Assembly (NCBI RefSeq): GCF_001718795.1
Contig: NZ_CP013435.1
Coordinates: 1 to 64,000 of the forward strand
From: Burkholderia latens
GTDB taxonomy: Bacteria > Pseudomonadota > Gammaproteobacteria > Burkholderiales > Burkholderiaceae
Length of the DNA stretch: 64,000 nucleotides
Direction of reading: 5' to 3'
Shown here: piece after piece, positions 14,370 through 24,728 of the stretch
Position numbering within the stretch: position 1 is the first letter of the stretch
How the letters are laid out: each line of letters begins with the position of its first letter
Notes under the pieces: model-generated
What the model was told of the DNA's origin: nothing
What the model saw: only the letters and a program-made list of their open reading frames with translations
The model's database searches: none
Position numbers and translations under genes: made by a program

Positions 14370-14808
14370 CTATAACGAGTCTGTCTCGTTACAGGTTGAG
14401 TTCTCGCGTTGTGCCGTATTCCAAGTTGATGTCGACCAGAGTTGGCGCTTTAGCGCTTACTCTGGCCCCACTCCCGTAGGGAGCCGAACATGAAGTTCGA
14501 ATCATCTTGAGATACATCGATACAATCACAACCCGGATAGTTTTCACGTCCATCTCAAAGACGCTTCCGCTATCCAAATTACTTACTTCTTCCAGATTGT
14601 TAAAGAACGACAGCCGATATGGTGTTACTCATATCACTCTGACTGGCTCAATCGCCAATGACAAAGACTCGAACCAAGTCGAATGCTTGTCATTGAAGAT
14701 TATCGAAAGCGGCCGGCATTACACCTGACAAAACCGCTAGCAGACAGTCTTTCTGCCCTTGTCAACAGCCGATAAGCGTGAGCGCTCAATTTTGCGAGAT
14801 AGCTCTGG
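14370..14808 (-). other. 16S-23S spacer without tRNA genes
   Basis: The spacer is about 440 nt. Neither tRNA-Ile nor tRNA-Ala, usual in spacers of this group, could be found on the minus strand. One GGTTCGAGTC segment resembles a T-loop, but the bases around it form a simple long stem (AATGACAA / TTGTCATT), with no anticodon or D arm. A boxA-like motif is present at 14592-14608. Confidence 0.8.
14592..14608 (-). promoter_or_regulatory. Spacer boxA antitermination motif
   Basis: The minus strand reads GTTCTTTAACAATCTGG, close to the bacterial rrn boxA consensus TGCTCTTTAACA. It recruits NusB/NusE-type antitermination factors in other bacteria. Confidence 0.65.
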
Positions 14809-16341
<1,533 letters not shown>

Positions 16342-16507
16342 AAACCTGTTACTGTTTTCGGTTCCGTTAAGAACCGGTCGCTCACTCAAAGCTGACAGGA
16401 ATATGAATCACTTCATAAACCTGACTTACTTTAGTGTGAGACTCTTGATACTTTTGCTATCTGATCCGAAGATCAGCTCGCTGCCATCAAGCGCCCACAC
16501 TTATCGG

Positions 16508-16527
16508 CTGTTAATTTTTAAAGAGCA
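16508..16527 (-). promoter_or_regulatory. Leader boxA antitermination motif
   Basis: The minus strand reads TGCTCTTTAAAAATTAACAG, matching the first nine bases of the rrn boxA consensus. It lies in the transcribed leader about 170 nt before the 16S gene. Confidence 0.75.
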
Positions 16528-16748
16528 TTCCTGCGAGGAACTTCGCGTTTCCCGGCAGCGCTGCGTTTTCAGCAGCAGAGAAGCGAGATTATGAACCGCC
16601 TTTCTTCGCTCGTCAACAACTTTCTGAACTGCTTCGTTGCGACCGCGAGGGGTTCCGCTTCGTGTGCCCAGGGCCGCTACCGCTGACCCAATCGCACCGC
16701 TTCCCTTCTTCCTCCGCGCCGCGTTTCCGTTAGCGCGAAAGAGGCGTG

Positions 16749-16800
16749 ATTCTAGGCACCCGCCCGCGGCCGCGCAACCCCTTTGTGAAAATATTTTGAA
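16749..16800 (-). promoter_or_regulatory. rRNA operon promoter with AT-rich upstream element
   Basis: On the minus strand TTGCGC (16777-16772), a 17-bp spacer and TAGAAT (16754-16749) form a sigma-70 promoter. An AT-rich tract (16800-16781, TTCAAAATATTTTCACAAAG) sits directly upstream like an UP element. A GC-rich discriminator follows. The leader to the 16S gene is about 400 nt. Confidence 0.75.
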
Positions 16801-16831
16801 AAAGCCCCGTGCGCTGCCGCGCACGGGGCTT
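16798..16831 (-). terminator. Terminator of the enoyl-CoA hydratase gene
   Basis: GCCCCGTGCG and CGCACGGGGC pair in a long GC stem; on the minus strand it is followed by TTTTTC. It ends the gene that stops at 16914 and insulates it from the rRNA promoter immediately downstream. Confidence 0.85.
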
Positions 16832-16913
16832 GGGGGGGCGGGCAGGCTCGGACGATCACCTCGCGCGCGACCCGCGCCACCCGCCCCGCACGTCACCTCG
16901 CCGCGCAGTCCAA

Positions 16914-17690
16914 TCAGCGGTGCTTGAATACCGGCTTGCGCTTCTCGACGAATGCCGCCATTCCTTCCTTCTGATCTTCCGTCGCGAACAACGAATGGAA
17001 CAGTCGACGCTCGAAATGGACACCTTCCGCCAGCGTCGTCTCGTACGCCCGGTTCACCGACTCCTTGACCATCATGACCGCCGGCAGCGAGAACTCGGCG
17101 ATCGTCGTCGCTGCAGCAATCGCCTCGTCGAGCAACTTGTCGGCCGGCAGCACACGCGACACCAGCCCCGCCCGTTCGGCCTCGGCCGCGTCCATAAAGC
17201 GTGCGGTCAGGCACATGTCCATAGCCTTCGCCTTCGAAACCGCACGCGGCAGGCGCTGCGTGCCGCCCGCGCCCGGCATCACGCCCAGCTTGATCTCGGG
17301 CTGGCCGAACTTGGCCGTATCGGCCGCGAAAATGATGTCGCACATCATCGCAAGTTCGCATCCGCCGCCCAACGCGAAGCCCGCCACGGCCGCAATGATC
17401 GGCTTGCGGATCTCGCGGACGGCCTCCCAGTTACGTGTGATGTAGTCGCCGCGGTAGACATCCATATAGGAATAGGTCGCCATCATGCCAATGTCCGCCC
17501 CGGCCGCGAACGCCTTTTCGCTTCCCGTCAGGACGATCGCGCCGATCTCGTCGTCCGCATCGAACGCTTTCAGTGCTGCGCCCAGTTCGTCCATCAACGC
17601 ATCGTTCAACGCATTCAGCGCCTTCGGGCGATTGAGCGTGATCAGCCCGACTCGCCCCCGGGTCTCCACCAGGATGTTCTCGTAAGACAT
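16914..17690 (-). CDS. Enoyl-CoA hydratase (crotonase family), PaaF-like
   Basis: This 258-residue crotonase hydrates 2,3-enoyl-CoA esters. It starts [19 protein letters not shown] after an AGGAG site. The oxyanion-hole segments are [12 protein letters not shown] and [16 protein letters not shown], with the catalytic Glu expected in [20 protein letters not shown]. It is divergent from paaZ, with 129 bp and a palindrome between them, so it is probably co-regulated with phenylacetate catabolism. PaaF (2,3-dehydroadipyl-CoA hydratase) is the likely role, but short-chain fatty-acid or amino-acid degradation cannot be excluded from sequence alone. Confidence 0.85.
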   Translation of the reverse strand: MSYENILVETRGRVGLITLNRPKALNALNDALMDELGAALKAFDADDEIGAIVLTGSEKAFAAGADIGMMATYSYMDVYRGDYITRNWEAVREIRKPIIAAVAGFALGGGCELAMMCDIIFAADTAKFGQPEIKLGVMPGAGGTQRLPRAVSKAKAMDMCLTARFMDAAEAERAGLVSRVLPADKLLDEAIAAATTIAEFSLPAVMMVKESVNRAYETTLAEGVHFERRLFHSLFATEDQKEGMAAFVEKRKPVFKHR

Positions 17691-17757
17691 CTATTTCTCC
17701 TCGATCAATGAAATGAGAAACGCCTCGCACACGCGAATAGTTTGATGCTACCATTCT

Positions 17758-17774
17758 CCGACCAACCGGTCGGT
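17758..17774. promoter_or_regulatory. Palindromic operator between the hydratase gene and paaZ
   Basis: CCGACC (17758-17763), AACC, GGTCGG (17768-17773) is a perfect inverted repeat, with a core ACCGGT palindrome inside. It is midway in the divergent promoter region and next to AT-rich TTAATTAAT. In Burkholderia the paa genes are controlled by the TetR-type repressor PaaR, and this is a plausible site for it. The assignment is inference. Confidence 0.65.
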
Positions 17775-17819
17775 TAATTAATCGATCCGATTCCTCTCAA
17801 CGTCCATCAGGCCGCCGTC

Positions 17820-19526
17820 ATGACCCATGCACTGTTCACGAAGCACGAAGACACGCTGACACACGCCCTCGCCGCCATCGAGAGCCGCGGGTACTGGAGC
17901 CCGTTCGCGGAAATGCCGAGTCCCAAAGTGTACGGGGAAAGCGCCAACGCCGATGGCGAAGCCGCGTTCAACGCGCACCTCGGCAGCACGTTCGCGCTCG
18001 ACCAGCCGGCATCCGGCGGAACCGTCGGTGCGGAGCGGTCGCCGTACGGGATCGACCTCGACATCCGCTATCCGAAATCGACGCCCGACGAGCTGATCGC
18101 AGCCGCCGCCGCTGCGCAGCGCACGTGGCGCGAAGCTGGCCCGAGCGCCTGGATCGGAGTCAGCCTGGAAATCCTCGCGCGACTGAATCGCGCGAGCTTC
18201 GAAATCGCCTACAGCGTGATGCACACCACGGGCCAGGCATTCATGATGGCGTTCCAGGCTGGCGGCCCGCATGCGCAGGATCGCGCGCTGGAAGCGGTCG
18301 CCTACGCGTGGAACGAGCTGCGCCGCATCCCGGCCGACGCGCACTGGGAGAAACCGCAAGGCAAGAACCCGCCGCTCGCGATGCACAAGCGCTATACAGT
18401 CGTCCCGCGCGGCACCGGCCTCGTGCTCGGCTGTTGTACGTTCCCGACCTGGAACGGCTACCCGGGCCTGTTCGCCGACCTCGCAACCGGCAATACGGTG
18501 ATCGTCAAACCGCACCCCGGCGCAATCCTGCCGCTCGCGATCACGGTACGCATCGCGCGCGACGTACTGCGCGAAGCCGGTTTCGATCCGAACGTCGTCA
18601 CGCTGCTCGCGACCGAGCCGAATGACGGCGCGCTCGTGCAGGAACTCGCACTGCGTCCTGAAATCAAGCTGATCGACTTCACCGGCAGCACGCAAAACGG
18701 CACGTGGCTCGAGCGCCATGCCCATCAGGCACAGGTGTACACGGAAAAGGCGGGCGTCAACCAGATCGTGATCGACTCGACCGACGACCTGAAGGCCGCG
18801 GCCAAGAACATCGCGTTCTCGCTGGCGCTGTACTCCGGCCAGATGTGCACGGCACCGCAGAACATCTACGTGCCGCGCGACGGCATCCGGACGGCCGATG
18901 GTCATGCGAGCTTCGAAGAAGTCGCCCAGGCGATCGCGGTTTCCGTGCAAAAGCTGACCGGCGACCCGGCGCGCTCGGTCGAACTGATCGGCGCGATCCA
19001 GAACGACGGCGTGACCGCGCGCATCGACGACGCCCGCAAGCTCGGCCGGGTGCTTGCCGACAGCCAGACGCTCCAGCACCCCGTATTCCCCAACGCTCGC
19101 GTGCGCACGCCGCTCGTGCTGCAGCTCGACGTGGCCGACCGCGCGAAATTCACGCAAGAGTGGTTCGGCCCGATCTCGTTCGTGATCGCGACCGACTCGA
19201 CCGCCCAATCGCTGGATCTCGCGGGCCAGATCGCCGCCGAGCATGGCGCGCTGACGCTGTCCGTCTACAGCACCGACGACAAGATCCTCGACGACGCGCA
19301 CGAGGCGGCGGTGCGCGGCGGCGTCGCACTGTCGATCAACCTGACCGGCGGCGTGTTCGTGAACCAGTCGGCCGCGTTCTCGGACTTCCACGGCACGGGT
19401 GCTAATCCGGCCGCGAACGCCGCGCTGGCCGACCCTGCGTTCGTCGCCAATCGGTTCCGCGTAGTGCAAAGCCGCGTCCATGTTGCGCCGAAGGCGGTGC
19501 CCGTGGAAGCCGGCCAGACGGCATAA
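17820..19526 (+). CDS. paaZ: Phenylacetate degradation aldehyde dehydrogenase PaaN/PaaZ, hydratase domain absent
   Basis: The enzyme oxidises the open-chain semialdehyde formed after ring cleavage of oxepin-CoA in phenylacetate catabolism. The 568-residue product is an aldehyde dehydrogenase with GLVLGCCTFPTWNGYPGLFA, NTVIVKPHPGAILP (cofactor site), IDFTGSTQNGTWLE and YSGQMCTAPQNIYVPRDG, whose Cys is the likely nucleophile. E. coli PaaZ has an added C-terminal MaoC-type hydratase domain; here the protein ends without it, as in the PaaN group. ATG 17820 is the first of the paa run. An intergenic hairpin separates it from the thiolase gene. Confidence 0.9.
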   Translation: MTHALFTKHEDTLTHALAAIESRGYWSPFAEMPSPKVYGESANADGEAAFNAHLGSTFALDQPASGGTVGAERSPYGIDLDIRYPKSTPDELIAAAAAAQRTWREAGPSAWIGVSLEILARLNRASFEIAYSVMHTTGQAFMMAFQAGGPHAQDRALEAVAYAWNELRRIPADAHWEKPQGKNPPLAMHKRYTVVPRGTGLVLGCCTFPTWNGYPGLFADLATGNTVIVKPHPGAILPLAITVRIARDVLREAGFDPNVVTLLATEPNDGALVQELALRPEIKLIDFTGSTQNGTWLERHAHQAQVYTEKAGVNQIVIDSTDDLKAAAKNIAFSLALYSGQMCTAPQNIYVPRDGIRTADGHASFEEVAQAIAVSVQKLTGDPARSVELIGAIQNDGVTARIDDARKLGRVLADSQTLQHPVFPNARVRTPLVLQLDVADRAKFTQEWFGPISFVIATDSTAQSLDLAGQIAAEHGALTLSVYSTDDKILDDAHEAAVRGGVALSINLTGGVFVNQSAAFSDFHGTGANPAANAALADPAFVANRFRVVQSRVHVAPKAVPVEAGQTA

Positions 19527-19569
19527 GCCGTTCCGCCGACGTGCAAACGCCACCACGTTCCCTACCATG

Positions 19570-19597
19570 AACGAATCCGCCAGCCGGCGGGTTCGTT
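19570..19597 (+). other. Strong intergenic hairpin between paaZ and the thiolase gene
   Basis: AACGAATCCGCC (19570-19581) and GGCGGGTTCGTT (19586-19597) pair over 12 bp with one T-G pair and a 4-base loop. No T-run follows, so it looks like an mRNA processing or stability element rather than a terminator. It ends 16 bp before the thiolase start. Confidence 0.6.
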
Positions 19598-19612
19598 ACA
19601 TATCGACACACC

Positions 19613-20815
19613 ATGATCGACGCCTACATCTGCGATGCGATTCGCACCCCCATCGGCCGCTACGGCGGCGCCCTGAAAGACGTTCGAGCCGATGATCTCG
19701 GCGCGGTACCGCTGAGGGCGCTGATCGAACGCAACCGCGACGTCGACTGGACATCGATCGACGATGTGATCTACGGCTGCGCGAACCAGGCCGGCGAAGA
19801 CAACCGCAACGTCGCGCGCATGTCCGCGCTCCTCGCGGGCTTGCCGGAAGGCGTGCCGGGTTCGACGATCAATCGCCTGTGCGGTTCCGGGATGGACGCG
19901 GTCGGCGTGGCCGCGCGCGCGATCAAGGCCGGCGAAGCGCGATTGATGATCGCGGGCGGCGTCGAAAGCATGACGCGCGCACCGTTCGTAATGGGCAAGG
20001 CCACCACCGCGTTCGCGCGCCAGGCCGACATTTTCGACACGACGATTGGTTGGCGTTTCATCAATCCGCTGATGAAACAGCGATACGGTGTCGACTCGAT
20101 GCCCGAGACGGCCGAGAACGTGGCCGTCGATTACAACATCAGCCGTGCCGACCAGGATCTGTTCGCGCTGCGCAGCCAGCAGAAGGCCGCGCGTGCGCAG
20201 CAGGACGGCACGCTCGCCGAAGAAATCGTGCCGGTCACGATTGCGCAGAAGAAAGGCGATGCGCTCGTCGTGTCGCGCGACGAGCATCCGCGCGAGACGT
20301 CGCTCGACGCGCTCGCGAAGCTGAAGGGCGTCGTGCGCCCGGACGGCTCCGTCACGGCCGGCAACGCGTCGGGTGTCAACGATGGCGCATGCGCGCTGCT
20401 GCTGGCCAACGCGCAGGCCGCGGATCAGTATCGGCTGCGCCGCCGCGCACGCGTCGTCGGCATGGCGACAGCAGGGGTCGAGCCGCGGGTGATGGGCATC
20501 GGCCCTGCGCCGGCCACGCAGAAACTGTTGCGCCAGCTCGGCATGACGATCGACCAGTTCGACGTGATCGAGCTGAATGAAGCATTCGCATCCCAGGGCC
20601 TCGCGGTGCTGCGCATGCTCGGCGTCGCCGACGACGATCCCCGCGTGAACCCGAACGGCGGTGCGATCGCGCTCGGCCATCCGCTCGGCGCGTCGGGCGC
20701 ACGACTCGTGACGACGGCGCTTCACCAGCTCGAGCGTACGGGCGGCCGTTTTGCGCTTTGTACGATGTGTATCGGCGTCGGTCAGGGCATCGCAATCGCG
20801 ATCGAACGCGTGTAA
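19613..20815 (+). CDS. pcaF: 3-oxoadipyl-CoA thiolase
   Basis: The enzyme cleaves 3-oxoadipyl-CoA with CoA to succinyl-CoA and acetyl-CoA, the last step of the phenylacetate and beta-ketoadipate routes; it is called PaaJ (or PaaE) in paa clusters. The 400-residue protein has thiolase signatures [11 protein letters not shown] (acyl-accepting Cys near residue 91), [36 protein letters not shown] (catalytic His) and [10 protein letters not shown] (second Cys). The start [19 protein letters not shown] is typical of this subgroup. It sits between paaZ and paaG. Confidence 0.92.
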   Translation: MIDAYICDAIRTPIGRYGGALKDVRADDLGAVPLRALIERNRDVDWTSIDDVIYGCANQAGEDNRNVARMSALLAGLPEGVPGSTINRLCGSGMDAVGVAARAIKAGEARLMIAGGVESMTRAPFVMGKATTAFARQADIFDTTIGWRFINPLMKQRYGVDSMPETAENVAVDYNISRADQDLFALRSQQKAARAQQDGTLAEEIVPVTIAQKKGDALVVSRDEHPRETSLDALAKLKGVVRPDGSVTAGNASGVNDGACALLLANAQAADQYRLRRRARVVGMATAGVEPRVMGIGPAPATQKLLRQLGMTIDQFDVIELNEAFASQGLAVLRMLGVADDDPRVNPNGGAIALGHPLGASGARLVTTALHQLERTGGRFALCTMCIGVGQGIAIAIERV

Positions 20816-20860
20816 CGGCCGCCTCGCGCGCCTATAACGAAGTCATGAAGGAGACACCGC

Positions 20861-21652
20861 ATGTCATATCAGGCGATCCAGCTGGAGTTCGATCAGACTA
20901 CCCGCGTGGCGACGATCACCCTCAACCGCCCGGACAAGCTGAACAGCTTTACGCGGGCGATGCACCGCGAACTGCAGTCGGCGCTCGATGAAGTCGAATC
21001 GGCCGGCGCGCGCGCGCTGATCCTGACCGGTGCCGGGCGCGGCTTCTGCGCAGGGCAGGATCTGGCTGACCTCGACTTCACGCCGGGCGCGTCCACCGAT
21101 CTCGGCGCGCTGATCGACGAACATTTCAACCCGCTGATCCGCCGCCTGCAACGCATGCCGATACCGGTGATCGCGGCCGTGAACGGCACAGCGGCGGGCG
21201 CCGGCGCGAATCTGGCGCTCGCATGCGACATCGTGTTCGCCGCGCGGTCGAGCAGTTTCATTCAGGCCTTCGTGAAGATCGGGCTCGTGCCCGATTCGGG
21301 GGGCACCTGGTTCCTGCCGCAACGTGTCGGCATGGCGCGCGCGCTCGGGCTCGCCCTGACGGGCGACAAGCTCGGCGCCGAACAGGCCGAGCAATGGGGA
21401 TTGATCTGGCGCGCAGTCGACGACGATGCGCTCGCTGCGTCGGCCCGTCAGCTCGCGAACCAGCTCGCGCAGCAGCCGACGCTGGCCATCGCGTCGATCA
21501 AGCAAACGATGCGCGACAGCGTGACGAACTCGCTGGATCAGCAACTCGACCTCGAGCGCGACATGCAGCGCAAACTCGGACAGTCGTACGACTACGCGGA
21601 AGGCGTGCAGGCGTTCATCGAGAAGCGCGCGCCGCGCTTCGAGGGGCGGTGA
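20861..21652 (+). CDS. paaG: Ring-1,2-epoxyphenylacetyl-CoA isomerase
   Basis: PaaG isomerises the ring epoxide of phenylacetyl-CoA to oxepin-CoA and later acts on a double-bond shift. The 263-residue crotonase-family protein starts MSYQAIQLEFDQTTRVATI behind GAAGGAGA. It has GAGRGFCAGQDLADLDF, AAVNGTAAGAGANLALACD and KIGLVPDSGGTWFLPQRVG; the Asp in VPDSGG replaces the hydratase Glu and is characteristic of PaaG-type isomerases. It is 45 bp after the thiolase and one base before paaI. Confidence 0.93.
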   Translation: MSYQAIQLEFDQTTRVATITLNRPDKLNSFTRAMHRELQSALDEVESAGARALILTGAGRGFCAGQDLADLDFTPGASTDLGALIDEHFNPLIRRLQRMPIPVIAAVNGTAAGAGANLALACDIVFAARSSSFIQAFVKIGLVPDSGGTWFLPQRVGMARALGLALTGDKLGAEQAEQWGLIWRAVDDDALAASARQLANQLAQQPTLAIASIKQTMRDSVTNSLDQQLDLERDMQRKLGQSYDYAEGVQAFIEKRAPRFEGR

Positions 21653-21653
21653 C

Positions 21654-22106
21654 ATGAGCGCGCCCACCCACACGCTCGATCCCGATGCGCTCGCCCGTGC
21701 GACGGCGCGGGCCATGTACGACGCGGATGCGTGCAGTCGCGCGTTCGGCATGGAAATCGTCGAAGTGCGCGCAGGCTACGCACGCCTGCAGATGCGCATC
21801 CGGCCTGAATTCCTGAACGGGCATCAGACCTGCCACGGCGGCATCATCTTCACGCTCGCCGATTCGACGTTCGCGTTCGCATGCAACTCGTACAACGCAA
21901 ATACCGTTGCGGCGGGCTGCTCGATCGAATACCTGCGCCCGGCCTACGGCAACGACCTGCTCACCGCCGAGGCGATCGAGCAGACGCGCAGTGGACGGCA
22001 CGGTATCTATGACATCCGCGTCACGAATCAGGCGGGTGAAACGGTCGCGATGTTCCGCGGCAAATCGGCCCAGATCAAGGGCACGGTGCTGCCGGAAGAC
22101 CGCTGA
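21654..22106 (+). CDS. paaI: Phenylacetyl-CoA pathway thioesterase
   Basis: PaaI is a hotdog-fold thioesterase that hydrolyses hydroxyphenylacetyl-CoA and related dead-end thioesters, releasing trapped CoA. The 150-residue product contains NGHQTCHGGIIFTLADSTFA, which holds the catalytic Asp helix, followed by SIEYLRPAYGNDLLTAEA. ATG 21654 is one base after the paaG stop, so the genes are translationally coupled. Confidence 0.92.
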   Translation: MSAPTHTLDPDALARATARAMYDADACSRAFGMEIVEVRAGYARLQMRIRPEFLNGHQTCHGGIIFTLADSTFAFACNSYNANTVAAGCSIEYLRPAYGNDLLTAEAIEQTRSGRHGIYDIRVTNQAGETVAMFRGKSAQIKGTVLPEDR

Positions 22107-22144
22107 CGTCCACGGCTCGCCGATAACAAACACTGGAGACACGC

Positions 22145-23443
22145 ATGACTACCCCGCTACCGTTCGAGCCGATCGAGACCGCGTCGCGCGACGAGCTGAC
22201 CGCGCTGCAGTTGGAGCGCCTGAAATGGTCGCTGCGGCACGCGTACGAGCACTCCCCCGTCTATCGCCGCAAGTTCGACGAAGCGGGCGTGCATCCCGAC
22301 GATCTGCACACGCTCGCCGATCTGTCGCGCTTCCCGTTCACGACCAAGAGCGACTTGCGCGACAGCTATCCGTTCGGCATGTTCGCCGTGCCGCAGGACC
22401 GGATCTCGCGCATTCATGCGTCGTCCGGCACGACCGGCAAGCCGACCGTCGTCGGCTACACGGCGCGCGACATCGACACGTGGGCGAATCTCGTCGCGCG
22501 TTCGATCCGCGCGGCCGGCGCGCGTCCCGGCGACAAGGTTCACGTGAGCTACGGCTACGGCCTCTTCACCGGCGGCCTTGGTGCGCACTACGGTGCGGAA
22601 CGCGCAGGCCTGACGGTGATCCCGTTCGGCGGCGGCCAGACCGAGAAGCAGGTGCAGCTGATCCAGGATTTTCGGCCCGACATCATCATGGTGACGCCGA
22701 GCTACATGCTGTCGATCGCCGACGAAATCGAGCGCCAGGGCCTCGATCCTGCGCAGAGCTCGCTGCGCATCGGCATCTTCGGCGCCGAACCGTGGACCAA
22801 CGACATGCGCGTGGCCATCGAGCAACGGATGGGCATCGACGCGGTCGACATCTACGGGCTGTCCGAAGTGATGGGCCCCGGCGTCGCGTCGGAATGCGTC
22901 GAGACCAAGGATGGGCCAACCATCTGGGAAGACCATTTCTATCCGGAAATCATCGACCCGGAGACGGGCGCCGTGCTGCCGGACGGCGAACTCGGCGAAC
23001 TGGTGTTCACGTCGCTGACGAAGGAGGCTCTGCCGATCATCCGCTACCGGACACGCGACCTCACGCGCCTGCTGCCCGGCACCGCACGCACTATGCGCCG
23101 GATGGAAAAGATCACCGGGCGATCGGACGACATGATGATCGTACGGGGCGTCAACGTCTTCCCGACGCAGATCGAGGAACAGTTGCTGAAGCAGCGTGCA
23201 CTCGCACCGCATTACCAGATCGTGCTGACGAAGGAAGGGCCGCTCGACGTGCTGACGCTCAACGTCGAGCCATGTCCCGAGACGGCGCCGGACACGGCGG
23301 CGATCGACGCGGCCAGGCACGCGCTCGCGCACGACATCAAGTCGTTGATCGGCGTGACGGCCGCAATCAACGTGATGCCCGTGAACGGGATCGAACGGTC
23401 GGTGGGCAAGGCGCGCCGTGTGATCGACAAGCGCAAAGGGTGA
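22145..23443 (+). CDS. paaK: Phenylacetate-CoA ligase
   Basis: PaaK activates phenylacetate to phenylacetyl-CoA with ATP, the entry step of the aerobic hybrid pathway. The 432-residue adenylating enzyme has the ATP-binding loop ASSGTTGKPTVVGYT, then DIYGLSEVMGPGVASE, YRTRDLTRLLPG and the C-terminal GRSDDMMIVRGVNVFP, the PaaK form of the hinge. ATG 22145 follows GGAGACACGC. It is the last gene of the run and is followed by a hairpin terminator. Confidence 0.95.
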   Translation: MTTPLPFEPIETASRDELTALQLERLKWSLRHAYEHSPVYRRKFDEAGVHPDDLHTLADLSRFPFTTKSDLRDSYPFGMFAVPQDRISRIHASSGTTGKPTVVGYTARDIDTWANLVARSIRAAGARPGDKVHVSYGYGLFTGGLGAHYGAERAGLTVIPFGGGQTEKQVQLIQDFRPDIIMVTPSYMLSIADEIERQGLDPAQSSLRIGIFGAEPWTNDMRVAIEQRMGIDAVDIYGLSEVMGPGVASECVETKDGPTIWEDHFYPEIIDPETGAVLPDGELGELVFTSLTKEALPIIRYRTRDLTRLLPGTARTMRRMEKITGRSDDMMIVRGVNVFPTQIEEQLLKQRALAPHYQIVLTKEGPLDVLTLNVEPCPETAPDTAAIDAARHALAHDIKSLIGVTAAINVMPVNGIERSVGKARRVIDKRKG

Positions 23444-23493
23444 TAACGGCCCGCGCCGCTGTCCGAGCGTCACGCAGCAGCAAGCACGCACAA

Positions 23494-23535
23494 AAAAAAC
23501 AGCCCGGCCGGTCGACGGTCGGGCTGTTTTGTTTC
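23494..23535. terminator. Bidirectional terminator between paaK and mltA
   Basis: AAACAGCCCG and CGGGCTGTTT pair around a short loop, with an A-run before and TTTTGTTT after. It can serve the convergent genes paaK (plus) and mltA (minus). Confidence 0.88.
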
Positions 23536-23575
23536 AATGCTGCGGGCCGTGCACGAGCACCGGCGCCGCGTCGCT

Positions 23576-24700
23576 TCACGAATTCGGGAACAGCAGCCAC
23601 ATCCGGCCGACCTGCTTCATGCGCCCGGCGAGATCGCCGGCGTCATCGCCGAGTCCCCAGAAATAGTCGGCGCGCACGCCGCCCTTGATTGCCGAGCCCG
23701 TATCCTGCGCGAACACGAGACGGTTCATCGGCGTGTTCGTCAGCGGACGCGTGGTCTGCAGGAACACGGGCGTGCCGAGCGGGATCGACGACGGATCGAC
23801 GGCGATGGAACGCTCGGGCGTGAGCGGCACGCCGAGTGCGCCGATCGGGCCGTCCGCGCCGCCATGCGGTGCGTCTTCCTTTGTCGGCATGTCGCGGAAG
23901 AATACGAAGCGAGGGTTCGTGTCGAGCAACGCGTCGACGCGCGTCGGGTTCGCCTTCGCCCACGCCTTGATCCCCTGCATCGTCGCCTGCGCGGGTGTGA
24001 GCTCGCCGCGATCGAGCAGCCATTTACCGATCGAGCGATACGGCTGATTGTTGGTGCCGCCGAAGCCGACGCGCATCACCGAGCCGTCGTCGAGCAGCAC
24101 GCGCCCCGAGCCTTGCACCTGCAGGAAGAACGCCTCGATCGGATCGTCGACCCACACGAGTTCGTTGCCGTTCAGGATGCCGGAGCGCTCGAGTTGCGCG
24201 CGCGCGGGCAGCGGCGCGCCGGCACGATAGCCGGCCGGCCAGCGGTACAGCGCGTACTGGTACGGGCCGCGCCGCACGCGCGAGCCATGCAGCAACGGCT
24301 CGTAATAGCCGGTCACGAGCCCGTCGAGCGTGCCGTCGGTGTTCGCCAGCTGAAACGGCGTGAAATACGCTTCGAAGAATGCGCGCGCGCTGCTGACGTC
24401 GAGTTCGTCGAGGCGGTCGGCGGCCGCGCACGCGCGCTGCCATGCCGGCTGGCGCGCGAGTCGCGCGCAGTTCTGCCGCAGCGCCGCCGTCGCGCCGATC
24501 AGCGAATCGTCCTGCCAGCCCGGCACCTGCTGCCAAGCGACCGGCGTCAGCCGCTTTGCGGCGAGCTGGCCCGGCACGATCGCCGCGCCGGTCGGCGGTT
24601 TCAACGCCGACGTTCGAGTCGGCGCGCTGCCGCACGCGGCCAGCAGCGCGGCAGCTGCCGCCGCGGCAACCCAGCCGGCCAGCCGGGGCCCAAACCACAT
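23576..24700 (-). CDS. mltA: Membrane-bound lytic murein transglycosylase A
   Basis: MltA is an outer-membrane lipoprotein that cleaves peptidoglycan with formation of anhydro-muropeptides. ATG 24700 gives MWFGPRLAGW, a hydrophobic stretch and lipobox LLAAC, so Cys becomes the lipidated residue; an in-frame start farther upstream would bury the signal. The 374-residue product shows VTGYYEPLLHGS, FFLQVQGSGRVLLDDGS and the C-terminal 3D domain VFAQDTGSAIKGGVRADYF with its Asp residues. The start is 28 bp from the divergent small membrane protein gene. Confidence 0.93.
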   Translation of the reverse strand: MWFGPRLAGWVAAAAAAALLAACGSAPTRTSALKPPTGAAIVPGQLAAKRLTPVAWQQVPGWQDDSLIGATAALRQNCARLARQPAWQRACAAADRLDELDVSSARAFFEAYFTPFQLANTDGTLDGLVTGYYEPLLHGSRVRRGPYQYALYRWPAGYRAGAPLPARAQLERSGILNGNELVWVDDPIEAFFLQVQGSGRVLLDDGSVMRVGFGGTNNQPYRSIGKWLLDRGELTPAQATMQGIKAWAKANPTRVDALLDTNPRFVFFRDMPTKEDAPHGGADGPIGALGVPLTPERSIAVDPSSIPLGTPVFLQTTRPLTNTPMNRLVFAQDTGSAIKGGVRADYFWGLGDDAGDLAGRMKQVGRMWLLFPNS

Positions 24701-24728
24701 ACAATGTCCGTTCTTGATGGAAACCGCC

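Noticed and set aside
14640..14700. Possible tRNA from a GGTTCGAGTC segment in the rRNA spacer
   Set aside because: No anticodon or D arm can be formed; the surrounding bases make a simple stem.
17778..19568. 596-residue minus-strand frame opposite paaZ
   Set aside because: Arg-rich shadow of paaZ without recognisable motifs.
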